Positions 17,052-25,237 of a DNA stretch of 34,924 nucleotides are shown here, piece after piece. Source of the DNA: Porphyromonas somerae DSM 23386. Lineage in GTDB: Bacteria; Bacteroidota; Bacteroidia; Bacteroidales; Porphyromonadaceae. The stretch is taken from contig NZ_AQVC01000025.1 of NCBI RefSeq assembly GCF_000372405.1, positions 1 to 34,924 of the forward strand, in the 5' to 3' direction. Under the pieces are notes generated by a model. It had not been told where the DNA came from and did not search any database. It saw nothing but the letters and a program-made list of their open reading frames with translations. A program made the position numbers and the translations under genes. Numbering within the stretch: the first letter of the stretch is position 1; every line of letters starts with the position of its first letter.

Positions 17052-18419
17052 ATGAGTACACAGCATGCCAAAGCCGCTAAAACCTTTTTAGCCGATAAGA
17101 AAAATGCCAAGTGGCACGATGAGACCCTTTGGCTCGTTCGTCAAAAGCGTGATAATCTGAGCAAGCATATTCCTGAGTGGGAGAAGCTAAGAGAGACAGC
17201 CCGTGATATAAAGATGTATAGCACCTCTCACATGGAGGAGCTAATTGAGGAGTTTGAGAAAAATGCCACCGCCAATGGTTGTATTGTCCACTACGCAAAA
17301 GATGCCGAGGAGTATCGCAAGGTGATCTATGATATCCTCTCTAGCCATGGGGTGAAGAAGATGGTGAAGAGTAAGTCGATGCTCTCTGAGGAGTGTGAGC
17401 TGAATAACTATCTATTTTCCAAAGGCATAGATGTGGTAGAGAGTGATCTAGGGGAGCGTATCCTACAATTGATGCATGCCCATCCTAGCCATATTGTACT
17501 CCCTGCAATACACATTAAGCGTGAAGCTGTAGGCAAACTATTTGAAGAGAAGCTAGGAAGTGAGAAGGGAAACTTCGACCCTACCTATCTGACTCACCAA
17601 GCTAGGAAATCACTGCGTGAGGACTTCCTCAGTGCCGATGCAGCTATGACGGGAGGCAACTTTGCTGTGGCTGAAACTGGTGAGGTGGTGGTCTGCACCA
17701 ATGAAGGGAATGCCGATATGGGTATGTCTTGTCAAAACCTTAATATTACCGCGTTTGGCATTGATAAATTGATCCCCAACCTTGATAGCCTTGCAGTATT
17801 TACAAGACTCTTAGCTCGATCTGCTACTGGCCAGCCAAGCACTACCTATACCTCGCACTTCGGAAAGCCACATCAGGGTGGGGAGCAACACTTTATACTA
17901 GTAGATAATGGGCGTACGGACATTCTAGAGCAAAAGGAGCACCGTAAAGTACTCAATTGTATACGTTGTGGTGCCTGTATGAATACTTGCCCCGTGTATC
18001 GTAGAAGTGGTGGCTACTCTTATAGTTACTTTATTCCAGGGCCTATTGGTATCAATCTTGGTATGCTAAAGGATCCTGATAAGCACTCAGGCAATGTGTC
18101 GGCATGTTCGCTCTGCCTTTCTTGCTCCAATGTATGCCCAGTGATGATTGATCTAGGAGAGCAGATATATGTGTGGCGACAAAAGTTGGATAAGTTGGGC
18201 CAAGCCAATAAGGAGAAGAAGCTGATGGTTAACGCAATGACCCCTGTATTCAATAGCCCGTTTATGTTTAATACTGCTATCAAGATGGCGCCAGTTGTCA
18301 ATCATCTCCCTCGACCTCTTATCTATAATGGCTTGAATGCTTGGGGTGAGGGTCGTGAGTTGCCAAAGTTTACTAAGCAGTCATTCAATAGCTGGTGGAA
18401 GGAGCATCATAAAAAATAA
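17052..18419 (+). CDS. lutB: Lactate utilisation iron-sulfur protein B
   Basis: 455-aa LutB/YkgF-type protein. The N-terminal 290 residues are the LUD domain, including the MTGGNFAVAETGEVV stretch. Two ferredoxin-like [4Fe-4S] motifs follow: C303, C306, C309, C313 (CIRCGACMNTCP) and C352, C355, C358, C362 (CSLCLSCSNVCP). A short C-terminal helical segment ends with several Trp and Lys residues. It passes electrons from lactate oxidation, probably to the quinone pool. It sits nine bases before lutC. Confidence 0.94.
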   Translation: MSTQHAKAAKTFLADKKNAKWHDETLWLVRQKRDNLSKHIPEWEKLRETARDIKMYSTSHMEELIEEFEKNATANGCIVHYAKDAEEYRKVIYDILSSHGVKKMVKSKSMLSEECELNNYLFSKGIDVVESDLGERILQLMHAHPSHIVLPAIHIKREAVGKLFEEKLGSEKGNFDPTYLTHQARKSLREDFLSADAAMTGGNFAVAETGEVVVCTNEGNADMGMSCQNLNITAFGIDKLIPNLDSLAVFTRLLARSATGQPSTTYTSHFGKPHQGGEQHFILVDNGRTDILEQKEHRKVLNCIRCGACMNTCPVYRRSGGYSYSYFIPGPIGINLGMLKDPDKHSGNVSACSLCLSCSNVCPVMIDLGEQIYVWRQKLDKLGQANKEKKLMVNAMTPVFNSPFMFNTAIKMAPVVNHLPRPLIYNGLNAWGEGRELPKFTKQSFNSWWKEHHKK

Positions 18420-18428
18420 AGCACTATT

Positions 18429-19013
18429 ATGGATCAAAGCAAACAAAAGATATTAGACAATATAAGGCGTCACACCCATGAGAAGTATGAGATGCCAGAC
18501 CTTAGCTTTCAACATATCACCTACGATGATAGGCTTCAAACCTTCCTGAATATTTCGGCTGGAGTAGGTGGGCGTGCAGAATTGCTGGGGGAGGGGGAGT
18601 CTGTAGACCAAGCTATTCAACGACTTTATCCCGATGCCAAGAGAGTGGCTTCCAATCTTCCAGAGGTTCATGTAGCTACTTATAATCCTGATGAGATTGA
18701 AACCCCACGAGAGCTTAATGGGACGGACCTTGTGGTTATTCGCGGTGAGTTCGGAGTGTGTGAGAACGGAGCTGTTTATATAGAGCAATCATATAAGCAT
18801 CGTGCGATCTACTTCATTGCAGAGGCAATGGTGATCATATTAGATCGTAATGCACTCGTGGATACGATGCATGAGGCCTATCAAAAGGTGCCAAGAGAGC
18901 TCTCCAATGAGTTCCGTGGGTTTATCTCTGGTCCTTCAAAGACGGCTGATATTGAGCAAGCCCTAGTGAAAGGAGCACACGGTGCTAGAGAGACCGTGGT
19001 GTTACTCGTGTGA
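18429..19013 (+). CDS. lutC: Lactate utilisation protein C
   Basis: 194-aa LutC/YkgG protein, a stand-alone LUD domain. The late part has VVIRGEFGVCENGAV (about 99-113) and a conserved IEQ/HRAIYFIAE block, as in the family. It forms the third part of the LutABC complex; the exact role of each LUD domain is not established. Third in the operon, with 34 bases to the permease gene. Confidence 0.92.
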   Translation: MDQSKQKILDNIRRHTHEKYEMPDLSFQHITYDDRLQTFLNISAGVGGRAELLGEGESVDQAIQRLYPDAKRVASNLPEVHVATYNPDEIETPRELNGTDLVVIRGEFGVCENGAVYIEQSYKHRAIYFIAEAMVIILDRNALVDTMHEAYQKVPRELSNEFRGFISGPSKTADIEQALVKGAHGARETVVLLV

Positions 19014-19047
19014 TTGAGCAACTATCATTATCCAACAATAGATAAAT

Positions 19048-20604
19048 ATGAGCGTATTATTTTCTATTCTTCCGATTGTCCTCCTTTTCGTCTTGATGCT
19101 CGGCTTTAAGATGGCAGGACACAAAAGTGCCCTTATCACCTTGATCGTTACCATTCTTATAGCCATCTTCCTTCCTAATCAATTTGATTTTGCACCAGAA
19201 GGATATGAGCAGAGTGGGGTATGGTGGGCAGTGCTAGAGGGATTCCTTAAGGCAACCTTCCCGATCTGGATTATCATACTGATGGCTATTTATAGCTACA
19301 ATGTACTGCTTAAGAGTGGTGACATAGAGATTATTAAGCGTCAGTTCACATCACTTTCTGATGATAAAGGGGTCACCGTGCTTCTCCTTGTATGGGGATT
19401 TGGTGGTTTGCTAGAGGGTATGGCCGGTTTTGGAACTGCCGTTGCGATTCCAGCTGCTATCCTAATCTCTTTGGGATTCAAGCCTGGCTTTAGTGCTTTG
19501 GTTTCGCTGATAGCTAATAGTGTACCCACAGGATTCGGTGCTGTGGGCGTGCCCGTGACAACCCTTGCGAACGAAGCCTCTGCAAGTGGGGTTGCAACGC
19601 AAGAGGAGATCTTGGATATCTCTTCTAAGGTGGTTGTGCAACTCTCCCCACTGATGATTATTTTGCCCTTTATTATTCTGTTTTTAACCGATAGTAGTAA
19701 GAAGGCACTAGGTAAGAACATTGTACTGGCACTACTTGTAGGTATTGTATCACTCGTTGTGCAATTTACATCAGCTAGATATTTAGGAGCCGAGACTCCA
19801 GCTATCTTTGGAAGCATTGCTTCTATCTTTGTAATCATACTATATGCTAAGCTATTTACTAAGAGTGGCAAGAAGGTAGAGGAAGAAAAGGTATCCACCA
19901 AGGCAAACCTTAGGGCTTGGAGTGTGTACTTTTTCATCCTCCTATTTATTGTGCTCAGCGGTCCTTTAGTTCCTAGTATCAATGGATTCCTTAAGAGTAC
20001 CCTTGTAAGTAAAGTTCACTTGCCAATATATCCTGAAGGGAAGTTCTTTACCTTTGGATGGATCTCCAATGCTGGGCTTATGCTCTTTTTGGGTAGTGTA
20101 ATTGGTGGACTTATTCAAGGACTGAGTGTAAAGACCTTGCTCACTGTATTAGCTGAAACGGTGGTCAATCTCCGAAAAACAGTGGTGACCATTCTAAGCT
20201 TAGTGGCTATTGCTTCTGTGATGGGATACTCGGGTATGATATTGGTGATTGCGTCAGCGCTTGCGGCAGCTACAGGTGCCTACTACCCTCTCTTTGCACC
20301 ACTGATAGGTGCTATCGGTACCTTTGTGACAGGTAGTGATACCTCCTCTAATATCCTATTTGGTAAGCTTCAGGCAAATGTGGCCACTCAGATTGGTTAT
20401 CCTGACCCTAATTGGTTGGCAGCAGCGAATACTGCAGGAGCTACTGGAGGTAAGATCATCTCCCCACAGAGTATTGCTATAGCAACTGCATCGTGTGGTA
20501 TGGAGGGTGAGGATGGTAAGATTCTTGCCTCTGCACTTCCCTATGCCGTGGGCTATATTGTATTGGCTGGCCTTATGGTGTACTTCTCAGTCGGAGTTAT
20601 CTAG
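19048..20604 (+). CDS. lldP: L-lactate permease (LctP family)
   Basis: 518-aa integral membrane protein of the lactate permease family (TC 2.A.14), expected to bring lactate in with protons. About 12 hydrophobic segments span the chain. The family block GGLLEGMAGFGTAVAIP is at about 117-133 and a second conserved part around GSDTSSNILFGKLQ and AGATGGKIISPQSIAIA lies near the C-terminus. It follows lutABC on the same strand, so uptake and oxidation of lactate are encoded together. No clear terminator follows. Confidence 0.93.
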   Translation: MSVLFSILPIVLLFVLMLGFKMAGHKSALITLIVTILIAIFLPNQFDFAPEGYEQSGVWWAVLEGFLKATFPIWIIILMAIYSYNVLLKSGDIEIIKRQFTSLSDDKGVTVLLLVWGFGGLLEGMAGFGTAVAIPAAILISLGFKPGFSALVSLIANSVPTGFGAVGVPVTTLANEASASGVATQEEILDISSKVVVQLSPLMIILPFIILFLTDSSKKALGKNIVLALLVGIVSLVVQFTSARYLGAETPAIFGSIASIFVIILYAKLFTKSGKKVEEEKVSTKANLRAWSVYFFILLFIVLSGPLVPSINGFLKSTLVSKVHLPIYPEGKFFTFGWISNAGLMLFLGSVIGGLIQGLSVKTLLTVLAETVVNLRKTVVTILSLVAIASVMGYSGMILVIASALAAATGAYYPLFAPLIGAIGTFVTGSDTSSNILFGKLQANVATQIGYPDPNWLAAANTAGATGGKIISPQSIAIATASCGMEGEDGKILASALPYAVGYIVLAGLMVYFSVGVI

Positions 20605-20733
20605 ATCTTTCTCTGACTTTTGAAAGGTACTTTGCAATAGATTAATTACTTGAAAGCAAATGGTTTAATGTGATATTATCAAGGAGTTTATGCTAAAATA
20701 GCTCTCTTAATGCAGAAATCATAGCTTTAGTAT

Positions 20734-20764
20734 TTTGTCATATAGATTTTTGTGGTTATCTTTG
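20734..20764 (+). promoter_or_regulatory. Promoter of tRNA-Gln
   Basis: TTTG (20734-20737), a 19-bp spacer and TATCTTTG (20757-20764): the best full match to the Bacteroidetes promoter consensus in the window, 32 bases before the mature tRNA. Confidence 0.8.
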
Positions 20765-20796
20765 CGGAGCCTTAGGGAAGTTGCTTAGGGCGTGAG

Positions 20797-20867
20797 TGAC
20801 CTATGGTGTAATGGTAGCACAACAGGTTTTGGTTCTGTTTGTCGAGGTTCGAATCCTCGTAGGTCAA
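20797..20867 (+). tRNA. tRNA-Gln (anticodon UUG)
   Basis: Acceptor strands TGACCTA (20797-20803) and TAGGTCA (20860-20866) pair fully, with discriminator A at 20867. The anticodon stem ACAGG/TCTGT encloses TTTTGGT with anticodon TTG. The T-arm CGAGG-TTCGAAT-CCTCG is canonical. No 3' CCA is encoded. Confidence 0.95.
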
Positions 20868-20890
20868 CTTTTTAGATAGCCTATATTTTA

Positions 20891-20933
20891 AAACGCCTTC
20901 TAGGGAATTACCGAGAAGGCGTTTGTTTTATTT
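20891..20933 (+). terminator. Terminator after tRNA-Gln
   Basis: AAACGCCTTCT (20891-20901) pairs perfectly with AGAAGGCGTTT (20914-20924), 11 bp, followed by a T-rich tail GTTTTATTT. It lies 16 bases before the glycogen synthase start codon. Confidence 0.8.
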
Positions 20934-20949
20934 CAAAGGTTAAGATTAT

Positions 20950-22611
20950 ATGAGTACCAACGAGCATAAACTTTCTGCTACCCCAACCCTCCCCACTCTT
21001 ATCATGGAGACTTCGTGGGAGGTATGTAACAAGGTGGGGGGCATCTATACTGTACTTAGCACCCGTGTGGCAACAATGATAGAGAAGCATGGGAGAGAGT
21101 CCCTGTTATTTATAGGGCCAAAACTTGAGACTCCACAGCAGGACTTTATCCCTTCTAGAAAAAAGAGTGATCATGAGCTGGCTGATAAGCTCTTCGCTGA
21201 AACCGGGATTAAGGTACATTTGGGGAGTTGGGATGTTGTCGGCAAGCCTCGTGTGGCACTTGTGGCTTATCAATCGCTAGCTAGTCAGAAAGATGGGCTA
21301 TACTATGAGATGTGGCAGGAGTATGGTATTCGTGGAGAGATAGGATATGGCGATTATGATGATTCTTGCCTCTTTAGCCTTGCCGTTGCAAAAGTGATGA
21401 AAGCATATATTATGCTTTTTCCTTCTGAGTATCCTTTGGCCATATTCAATGAGTGGACAACTGGTATGGGGCTCCTAGCACTTCGGAAGTGGGCTCCTCA
21501 GATTTACACACTATTTATTACTCATGCTACCTCTGTAGGACGTTCTATAGCTAGTAATGGGAAGCCATTATATAGCCAGCTGCCTAATTATAACGGTAAT
21601 CAAATGGCCGAAGAACTTGGCGTGTTGTGCAAGCATCAGGTGGAGCGTTCAGCTGCTCATGTGGCAGATGTCTTTGCTACGGTCAGTGAGGTAACAGCAC
21701 TTGAAGCTGCACAGTTAATAGGTCGTGAGCCAATGGTGCTTCCAAATGGTTGGGAGGAGGGGGTGATACCTTCTGGATACCAATTGCGCAAACTACGCGA
21801 GGGAGGAAGAAAAGCTATTTGTCATCTCGCAGAGACGCTTTATGGAACTAAGCTAAGCGACGATCCATTTATAGTAGCCACTTCTGGTCGTTGTGAGTAT
21901 CGTAATAAAGGGTTGGATGTGTTTATTGATGCTTTGAGGCGACTTCATAATATGGACTTAACTCGCGATATTGTGGCATTAATTTTGGTGCCTAGTTGGG
22001 TTAAAGCTCCTAGGCCTGAGCTCCAAGCAGCTTTAGCTAGTGACAAAGCTACTACGCTTGCGATGCAGATGCCTTACGTTACTCATGAGCTTAATGATGG
22101 ATTGGGCAATCAAATTTTGGCACACCTCCATTCTTTAGCTGAGAATTGGGGGCAAAATATCTATCCAATATTTATTCCAGATTATTTGGATGGCGCTGAT
22201 GAGGTGCTTAATATTACCTATTATGACCTTTTGCCGGCTGTAGACTTAACGGTATTTGCTAGCTACTATGAGCCATGGGGGTATACACCATTAGAAAGCA
22301 TCGCTTTTGGGGTGCCTACACTTACAACGGACAAAGCTGGCTTTGGTATGTGGGCCATGGAGACCAATACCAAGAACTGCCTGAGGTATGGAGCAAAGGC
22401 TCTAGAAAGAGAGGACGATGGATTTGAGAGCTTGGCGGAGAGCATTGCTCAAAAGATTGCACGATTCTCTTCTTTCCCTAAGGAGATGGTCACACAAAGC
22501 AAGCAACGTGCTAAGAAATTAGCTCAGAAAGCGAGTTGGCACTGCTTCTATGCCCAATATTTAGAGGCCTATAGTGAGGCAATCAATCGAAAACCATCTA
22601 AAGAGAATTGA
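20950..22611 (+). CDS. Glycogen synthase, GT3-like
   Basis: 553-aa glycosyltransferase that extends alpha-1,4-glucan chains. The N-terminal block METSWEVCNKVGGIYTVLS (about 18-36) is the GT3 (animal/fungal glycogen synthase, and Bacteroidetes) signature, not the KTGGL of bacterial GT5 enzymes. The C-terminal half has the sugar-nucleotide motif YYEPWGYTPLESIAFGVPT (about 438-456) with the family glutamate. Somewhat shorter than eukaryotic GYS, as normal for bacterial members. UDP-glucose as donor is expected for GT3 but not shown. Transcription may come through the tRNA terminator; no separate TAnnTTTG box was seen. Confidence 0.9.
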   Translation: MSTNEHKLSATPTLPTLIMETSWEVCNKVGGIYTVLSTRVATMIEKHGRESLLFIGPKLETPQQDFIPSRKKSDHELADKLFAETGIKVHLGSWDVVGKPRVALVAYQSLASQKDGLYYEMWQEYGIRGEIGYGDYDDSCLFSLAVAKVMKAYIMLFPSEYPLAIFNEWTTGMGLLALRKWAPQIYTLFITHATSVGRSIASNGKPLYSQLPNYNGNQMAEELGVLCKHQVERSAAHVADVFATVSEVTALEAAQLIGREPMVLPNGWEEGVIPSGYQLRKLREGGRKAICHLAETLYGTKLSDDPFIVATSGRCEYRNKGLDVFIDALRRLHNMDLTRDIVALILVPSWVKAPRPELQAALASDKATTLAMQMPYVTHELNDGLGNQILAHLHSLAENWGQNIYPIFIPDYLDGADEVLNITYYDLLPAVDLTVFASYYEPWGYTPLESIAFGVPTLTTDKAGFGMWAMETNTKNCLRYGAKALEREDDGFESLAESIAQKIARFSSFPKEMVTQSKQRAKKLAQKASWHCFYAQYLEAYSEAINRKPSKEN

Positions 22612-22615
22612 GCAG

Positions 22616-23566
22616 ATGTGTAAGTTTTCATTCATTATCCCGATATATAATAGACCAGATGAGCTACGGGAGTTATTAGCTTCTTTTGTTTCACAAGAGC
22701 AGGTAGAAGGTATTGACTATGAGGTGATCGTGGTAGAAGATGGCTCTACCAACGACTCTGAAGATGTGGTAAGTGTCTCGGGATTGCCTGTGAAGTATAT
22801 TGTGCAGGAAAATACCGGCCCAAGTGGTGCTAGGAATCGAGGGGTAAAAGAGGCAAATGGTGAGTGGGTAGTCTTTTTGGATAGTGATGCGGTTCTCCCC
22901 AATAACTACATTCAGAGGGTAAATGAATACGTAGATAATACAGTTTGTGACTTGTGGGGAGGTCCAGATAGGTCTAGAGAAGACTTTACAATAATACAGA
23001 AGGCGATTGACTACTCTATGACCTCGTTGCTCACTACAGGTGGAATTCGTGGCAAGAAAAAGAGTGTTGACCATTTCTATCCACGTACCTTTAATATGGG
23101 GATACGTCGGGAGTTATTTAATCAGTTGGGCGGCTTTAGAGATGGTATGCGGTACGGAGAGGACTTAGACCTAAGTATGCGAGCTTTGGAGAATGGTGGG
23201 GTTTCTGCTTTATTTGAAGAGGCCTGGGTATACCATAAGCGCAGGGTTGATTTCAAAGCTTTTTTCCGACAGATTCGTCAGAGTGGAAAGGCTAGAATAG
23301 TACTTAATCGCTATCACCCTGGTACGCTCAAGTTGGCTCATACATTGCCTAGTCTATTTGTGATATTCAATGTGGCTGTATTACTGACCCTCTCGCCTGT
23401 GCTTTATTCCATTTTGCTCCTTTACCCACTTGCAATTGTGGTAGATGTATACACCAAAGGGGGAAGTTTAGAGCTCGCAAGCTACGCGGTAGCTGCTGTC
23501 TATGTGCAGCACTTTGCCTATGGGTTAGGGTTCCTTGAAGAGTGGCTATTTCCCAAGACAAATTAG
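22616..23566 (+). CDS. GT2 family glycosyltransferase with C-terminal membrane segments
   Basis: With ATG at 22616 it has 316 aa and opens directly on the first GT-A strand, FSFIIPIYNRPDELRELL. The frame extends 14 codons further up (22574) into the glycogen synthase gene, which is less likely. Nucleotide-sugar site: VVEDGS (39-44) and the metal-binding DSD at 89-91 in VVFLDSD. The acceptor-side motif YGEDLDLSMR is of ED type. Two or three hydrophobic segments lie at about 255-310, anchoring it to the inner membrane. Donor and acceptor are unknown. It starts four bases after glycogen synthase but is more likely part of the polysaccharide genes that follow. Confidence 0.85.
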   Translation: MCKFSFIIPIYNRPDELRELLASFVSQEQVEGIDYEVIVVEDGSTNDSEDVVSVSGLPVKYIVQENTGPSGARNRGVKEANGEWVVFLDSDAVLPNNYIQRVNEYVDNTVCDLWGGPDRSREDFTIIQKAIDYSMTSLLTTGGIRGKKKSVDHFYPRTFNMGIRRELFNQLGGFRDGMRYGEDLDLSMRALENGGVSALFEEAWVYHKRRVDFKAFFRQIRQSGKARIVLNRYHPGTLKLAHTLPSLFVIFNVAVLLTLSPVLYSILLLYPLAIVVDVYTKGGSLELASYAVAAVYVQHFAYGLGFLEEWLFPKTN

Positions 23567-23595
23567 CCTCCTATTTTTAGATGGAGACAAAATAG

Positions 23596-23603
23596 TATCT
23601 TTG
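23596..23603 (+). promoter_or_regulatory. -7 box of the kinase-PqqD operon
   Basis: TATCTTTG, full TAnnTTTG match, six bases before the ATG at 23610, so transcripts should start at or within a few bases of the start codon. A TTTT/TTTA run at 23574-23579 is a possible weak -33 element. It gives the operon its own promoter inside a 43-bp gap. Confidence 0.65.
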
Positions 23604-23609
23604 TAGAGT

Positions 23610-24497
23610 ATGAGTGATATTGGACATCTATATTATGAGATTGCTGGAATGCCAGTAGTTCTGGAGACACCGAATGCCGATCGTGTGTCGCAGCTATTGA
23701 TCCCCTATGCTCCTTTCCTTTTGAAATGTAGTAAAGGTGTTGAGGCAAAGGTCTGCTTTACGGCAGGGGTAGGGATTTCCATTCCTAGTGATTTAACTCC
23801 AATCGATACTGGTGAGTTTGAGGGAGGATGGTCCAAAATATATTGTGATGACCAATACTACTATACAGAGATGGAGCTCTTTGACCATCTCTACTATATG
23901 CGTGCTACAAAGGATTGGTCTAAAGTCGAAAGCGATGTGGATCTATTGCAGAAGGATGCTATTTATGTATTGAACTCTTTTTTGATACCAGCTTATGGGA
24001 TGCAACTCATCAAGTTGAAGGGCTTAAAGATGCATGCTTCTGTAACGATGGTTGATGGAAAAGCTTTGCTCTTTATGGGAACTAGTGGCACAGGAAAGAG
24101 TACTCATTCAATGTTATGGAGGAGGTATGTCCCTGGTGCTCGCTTACTGAATGATGATGAACCTATCATTCGTCTTTTTCCAAATGGAGAAGTAAGAGTG
24201 TATGGCGCTCCGTGGAGTGGAAAGACCCCTTGCTATATTAATGAATCGGCAAAGGTGGCAGGAATGGTGCTTTTGAAGCAAGCTCCTGAAAACAAGATCT
24301 ATAGAGGGAAGTTTAGTGAAGCTTTAAGTGCATTGGTGATGTCTACAAGTGTGCTTAGAACAGACCATGACCATCGCAATCAGTCGTTTGAGCTATTGAC
24401 AGATATTGCCCAGCAGATCCCATTTTATACGTTAGAGTGTAGACCTGATAGAGGGGCTGTGGAGCTAACGTACCCATTATTGTCTAATGATAAATAG
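23610..24497 (+). CDS. HprK-like serine kinase family protein
   Basis: 295-aa protein with an HPr kinase/phosphorylase-type fold. The P-loop is GTSGTGKST (157-165), preceded by LHA-like MHAS with His142, and followed by LNDDEP (180-185) and GAPWSGK (199-205), all typical of the HprK-like kinases found beside PqqD-type genes (for example in phosphorylated lasso-peptide clusters and ScmC of SynChlorMet cassettes). The N-terminal 120 residues are beta-rich and unlike the DRTGG domain of true HprK, and no HPr gene is near, so a role in carbon catabolite control is unlikely. First gene of a six-gene operon. Target unknown; Ser on a peptide or a small molecule is possible. Confidence 0.82.
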   Translation: MSDIGHLYYEIAGMPVVLETPNADRVSQLLIPYAPFLLKCSKGVEAKVCFTAGVGISIPSDLTPIDTGEFEGGWSKIYCDDQYYYTEMELFDHLYYMRATKDWSKVESDVDLLQKDAIYVLNSFLIPAYGMQLIKLKGLKMHASVTMVDGKALLFMGTSGTGKSTHSMLWRRYVPGARLLNDDEPIIRLFPNGEVRVYGAPWSGKTPCYINESAKVAGMVLLKQAPENKIYRGKFSEALSALVMSTSVLRTDHDHRNQSFELLTDIAQQIPFYTLECRPDRGAVELTYPLLSNDK

Positions 24498-24504
24498 TAA
24501 TCTT

Positions 24505-24879
24505 ATGAAACTTAGAGACGACATCGTAATTCGTAAAGTAGGCGGCGAGTACATTACAGTTGTACCTAGCCCTCAGGGCGTAGGATATAGCTCTGTAGTA
24601 ACGCTTAATGAGAGTGCTTCTGAGGTTGTCAAGGCTTTTCGTGGACTTGAAATTAATGCAGATTTAGTGGCCACTTTTTTGCTGAATAATTATGATGTTG
24701 ATACTGAGAAAGCCCACGAAGATGCAGTGGCTCTTGTGAAGCTTATAGAAAGTTCAGGCTTGATAAGCTTAGAAAATCAATATTTTTTTTCTAGTAGGGA
24801 GGGAAATGGAAGATCTGCTCGGTTTGGCAGCGAAAGATTTATCACAAGGATACCGAGTGATAGTAAGAGCCAGAGGTAA
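24505..24879 (+). CDS. PqqD-family protein (RiPP recognition element)
   Basis: With ATG at 24505 the product has 124 aa; the frame also has an ATG at 24487 inside the previous gene. Residues 1-92 are a PqqD-type winged-helix: MKLRDDIVIRKVGGEYITV, the LNESA turn (35-39), the acidic helix with NYDVDTEKAHEDA and the closing LIESSGLI. PqqD domains bind leader peptides of ribosomal peptides and hand them to modifying enzymes. After the domain there is a T8 run (24783-24790); the 30 residues after it are Ser/Arg-rich, unlike the family, and overlap the next gene by 74 bp. One T more would end the protein at once (TAG); one T fewer would fuse it to the S26 peptidase. Confidence 0.8.
   Translation: MKLRDDIVIRKVGGEYITVVPSPQGVGYSSVVTLNESASEVVKAFRGLEINADLVATFLLNNYDVDTEKAHEDAVALVKLIESSGLISLENQYFFSSREGNGRSARFGSERFITRIPSDSKSQR
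24783..24790 (+). other. T8 run at the PqqD/S26 junction
   Basis: Eight T in codons 99-102 counted from 24487. Frames after the run: as written, a 30-residue tail; with nine T, an immediate TAG; with seven T, an in-frame join to the peptidase ATG at 24806. A possible slippage site or a base-count error. Confidence 0.7.
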
Positions 24880-25234
24880 TAGTATGTATCCTTTGATTCA
24901 TGATAAGACTGATAAAATAGTTCTAGCACCTATTTGTGCCCGTCTTAAGGTGGGAGAGATAGTGTTGGCTATTAATGATGGCGGCTTCATTTTACATCGA
25001 ATTGTGAAAATATACTCTGACAGTGTATTATTACGCGGTGATGGCAATCCTGCTGGCATAGAGCATATTAAGATTGACTCAATATTAGGAGAAGCAATAG
25101 CGATAGTACGGAGTAATAATAGAGTGATTCAGAAAGGTTCACTACTATGGCGAGGCTTTCAATATCTATGGCCAAAAGGCGGGTGGTTTAGGAAAAAGTC
25201 TTTGGGGGTCTTACGACGACTAGATTTGATTTAG
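24806..25234 (+). CDS. S24/S26-family peptidase, soluble, Ser-His type
   Basis: 142-aa LexA/signal-peptidase fold protein. The nucleophile motif is GNSMYP with Ser26, and the base appears to be His64 in LHRI, as in archaeal/ER-type signal peptidases, in place of the bacterial Lys. Box LLRGDGNPAG (about 92-101) is the usual third conserved part. There is no hydrophobic N-terminal anchor, so it looks cytoplasmic, unlike true signal peptidase I or SipW. GGGAGGG just upstream of ATG is a fair ribosome-binding site. In this operon it is the obvious candidate to cut a leader peptide, or a protein bound by the PqqD partner; the substrate is unknown. The next gene starts three bases after its stop. 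Confidence 0.8.
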   Translation: MEDLLGLAAKDLSQGYRVIVRARGNSMYPLIHDKTDKIVLAPICARLKVGEIVLAINDGGFILHRIVKIYSDSVLLRGDGNPAGIEHIKIDSILGEAIAIVRSNNRVIQKGSLLWRGFQYLWPKGGWFRKKSLGVLRRLDLI

Positions 25235-25237
25235 ATT

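Noticed and set aside
19341-19982. 213-codon open frame on the minus strand in the lactate permease gene
   Set aside because: It is the mirror of a well-conserved membrane protein gene; no family motifs, promoter or start context.
23567-23609. Precursor peptide gene before the kinase
   Set aside because: The gap is only 43 bases and holds the promoter box; no room for a peptide gene. Gaps inside the operon are smaller still.
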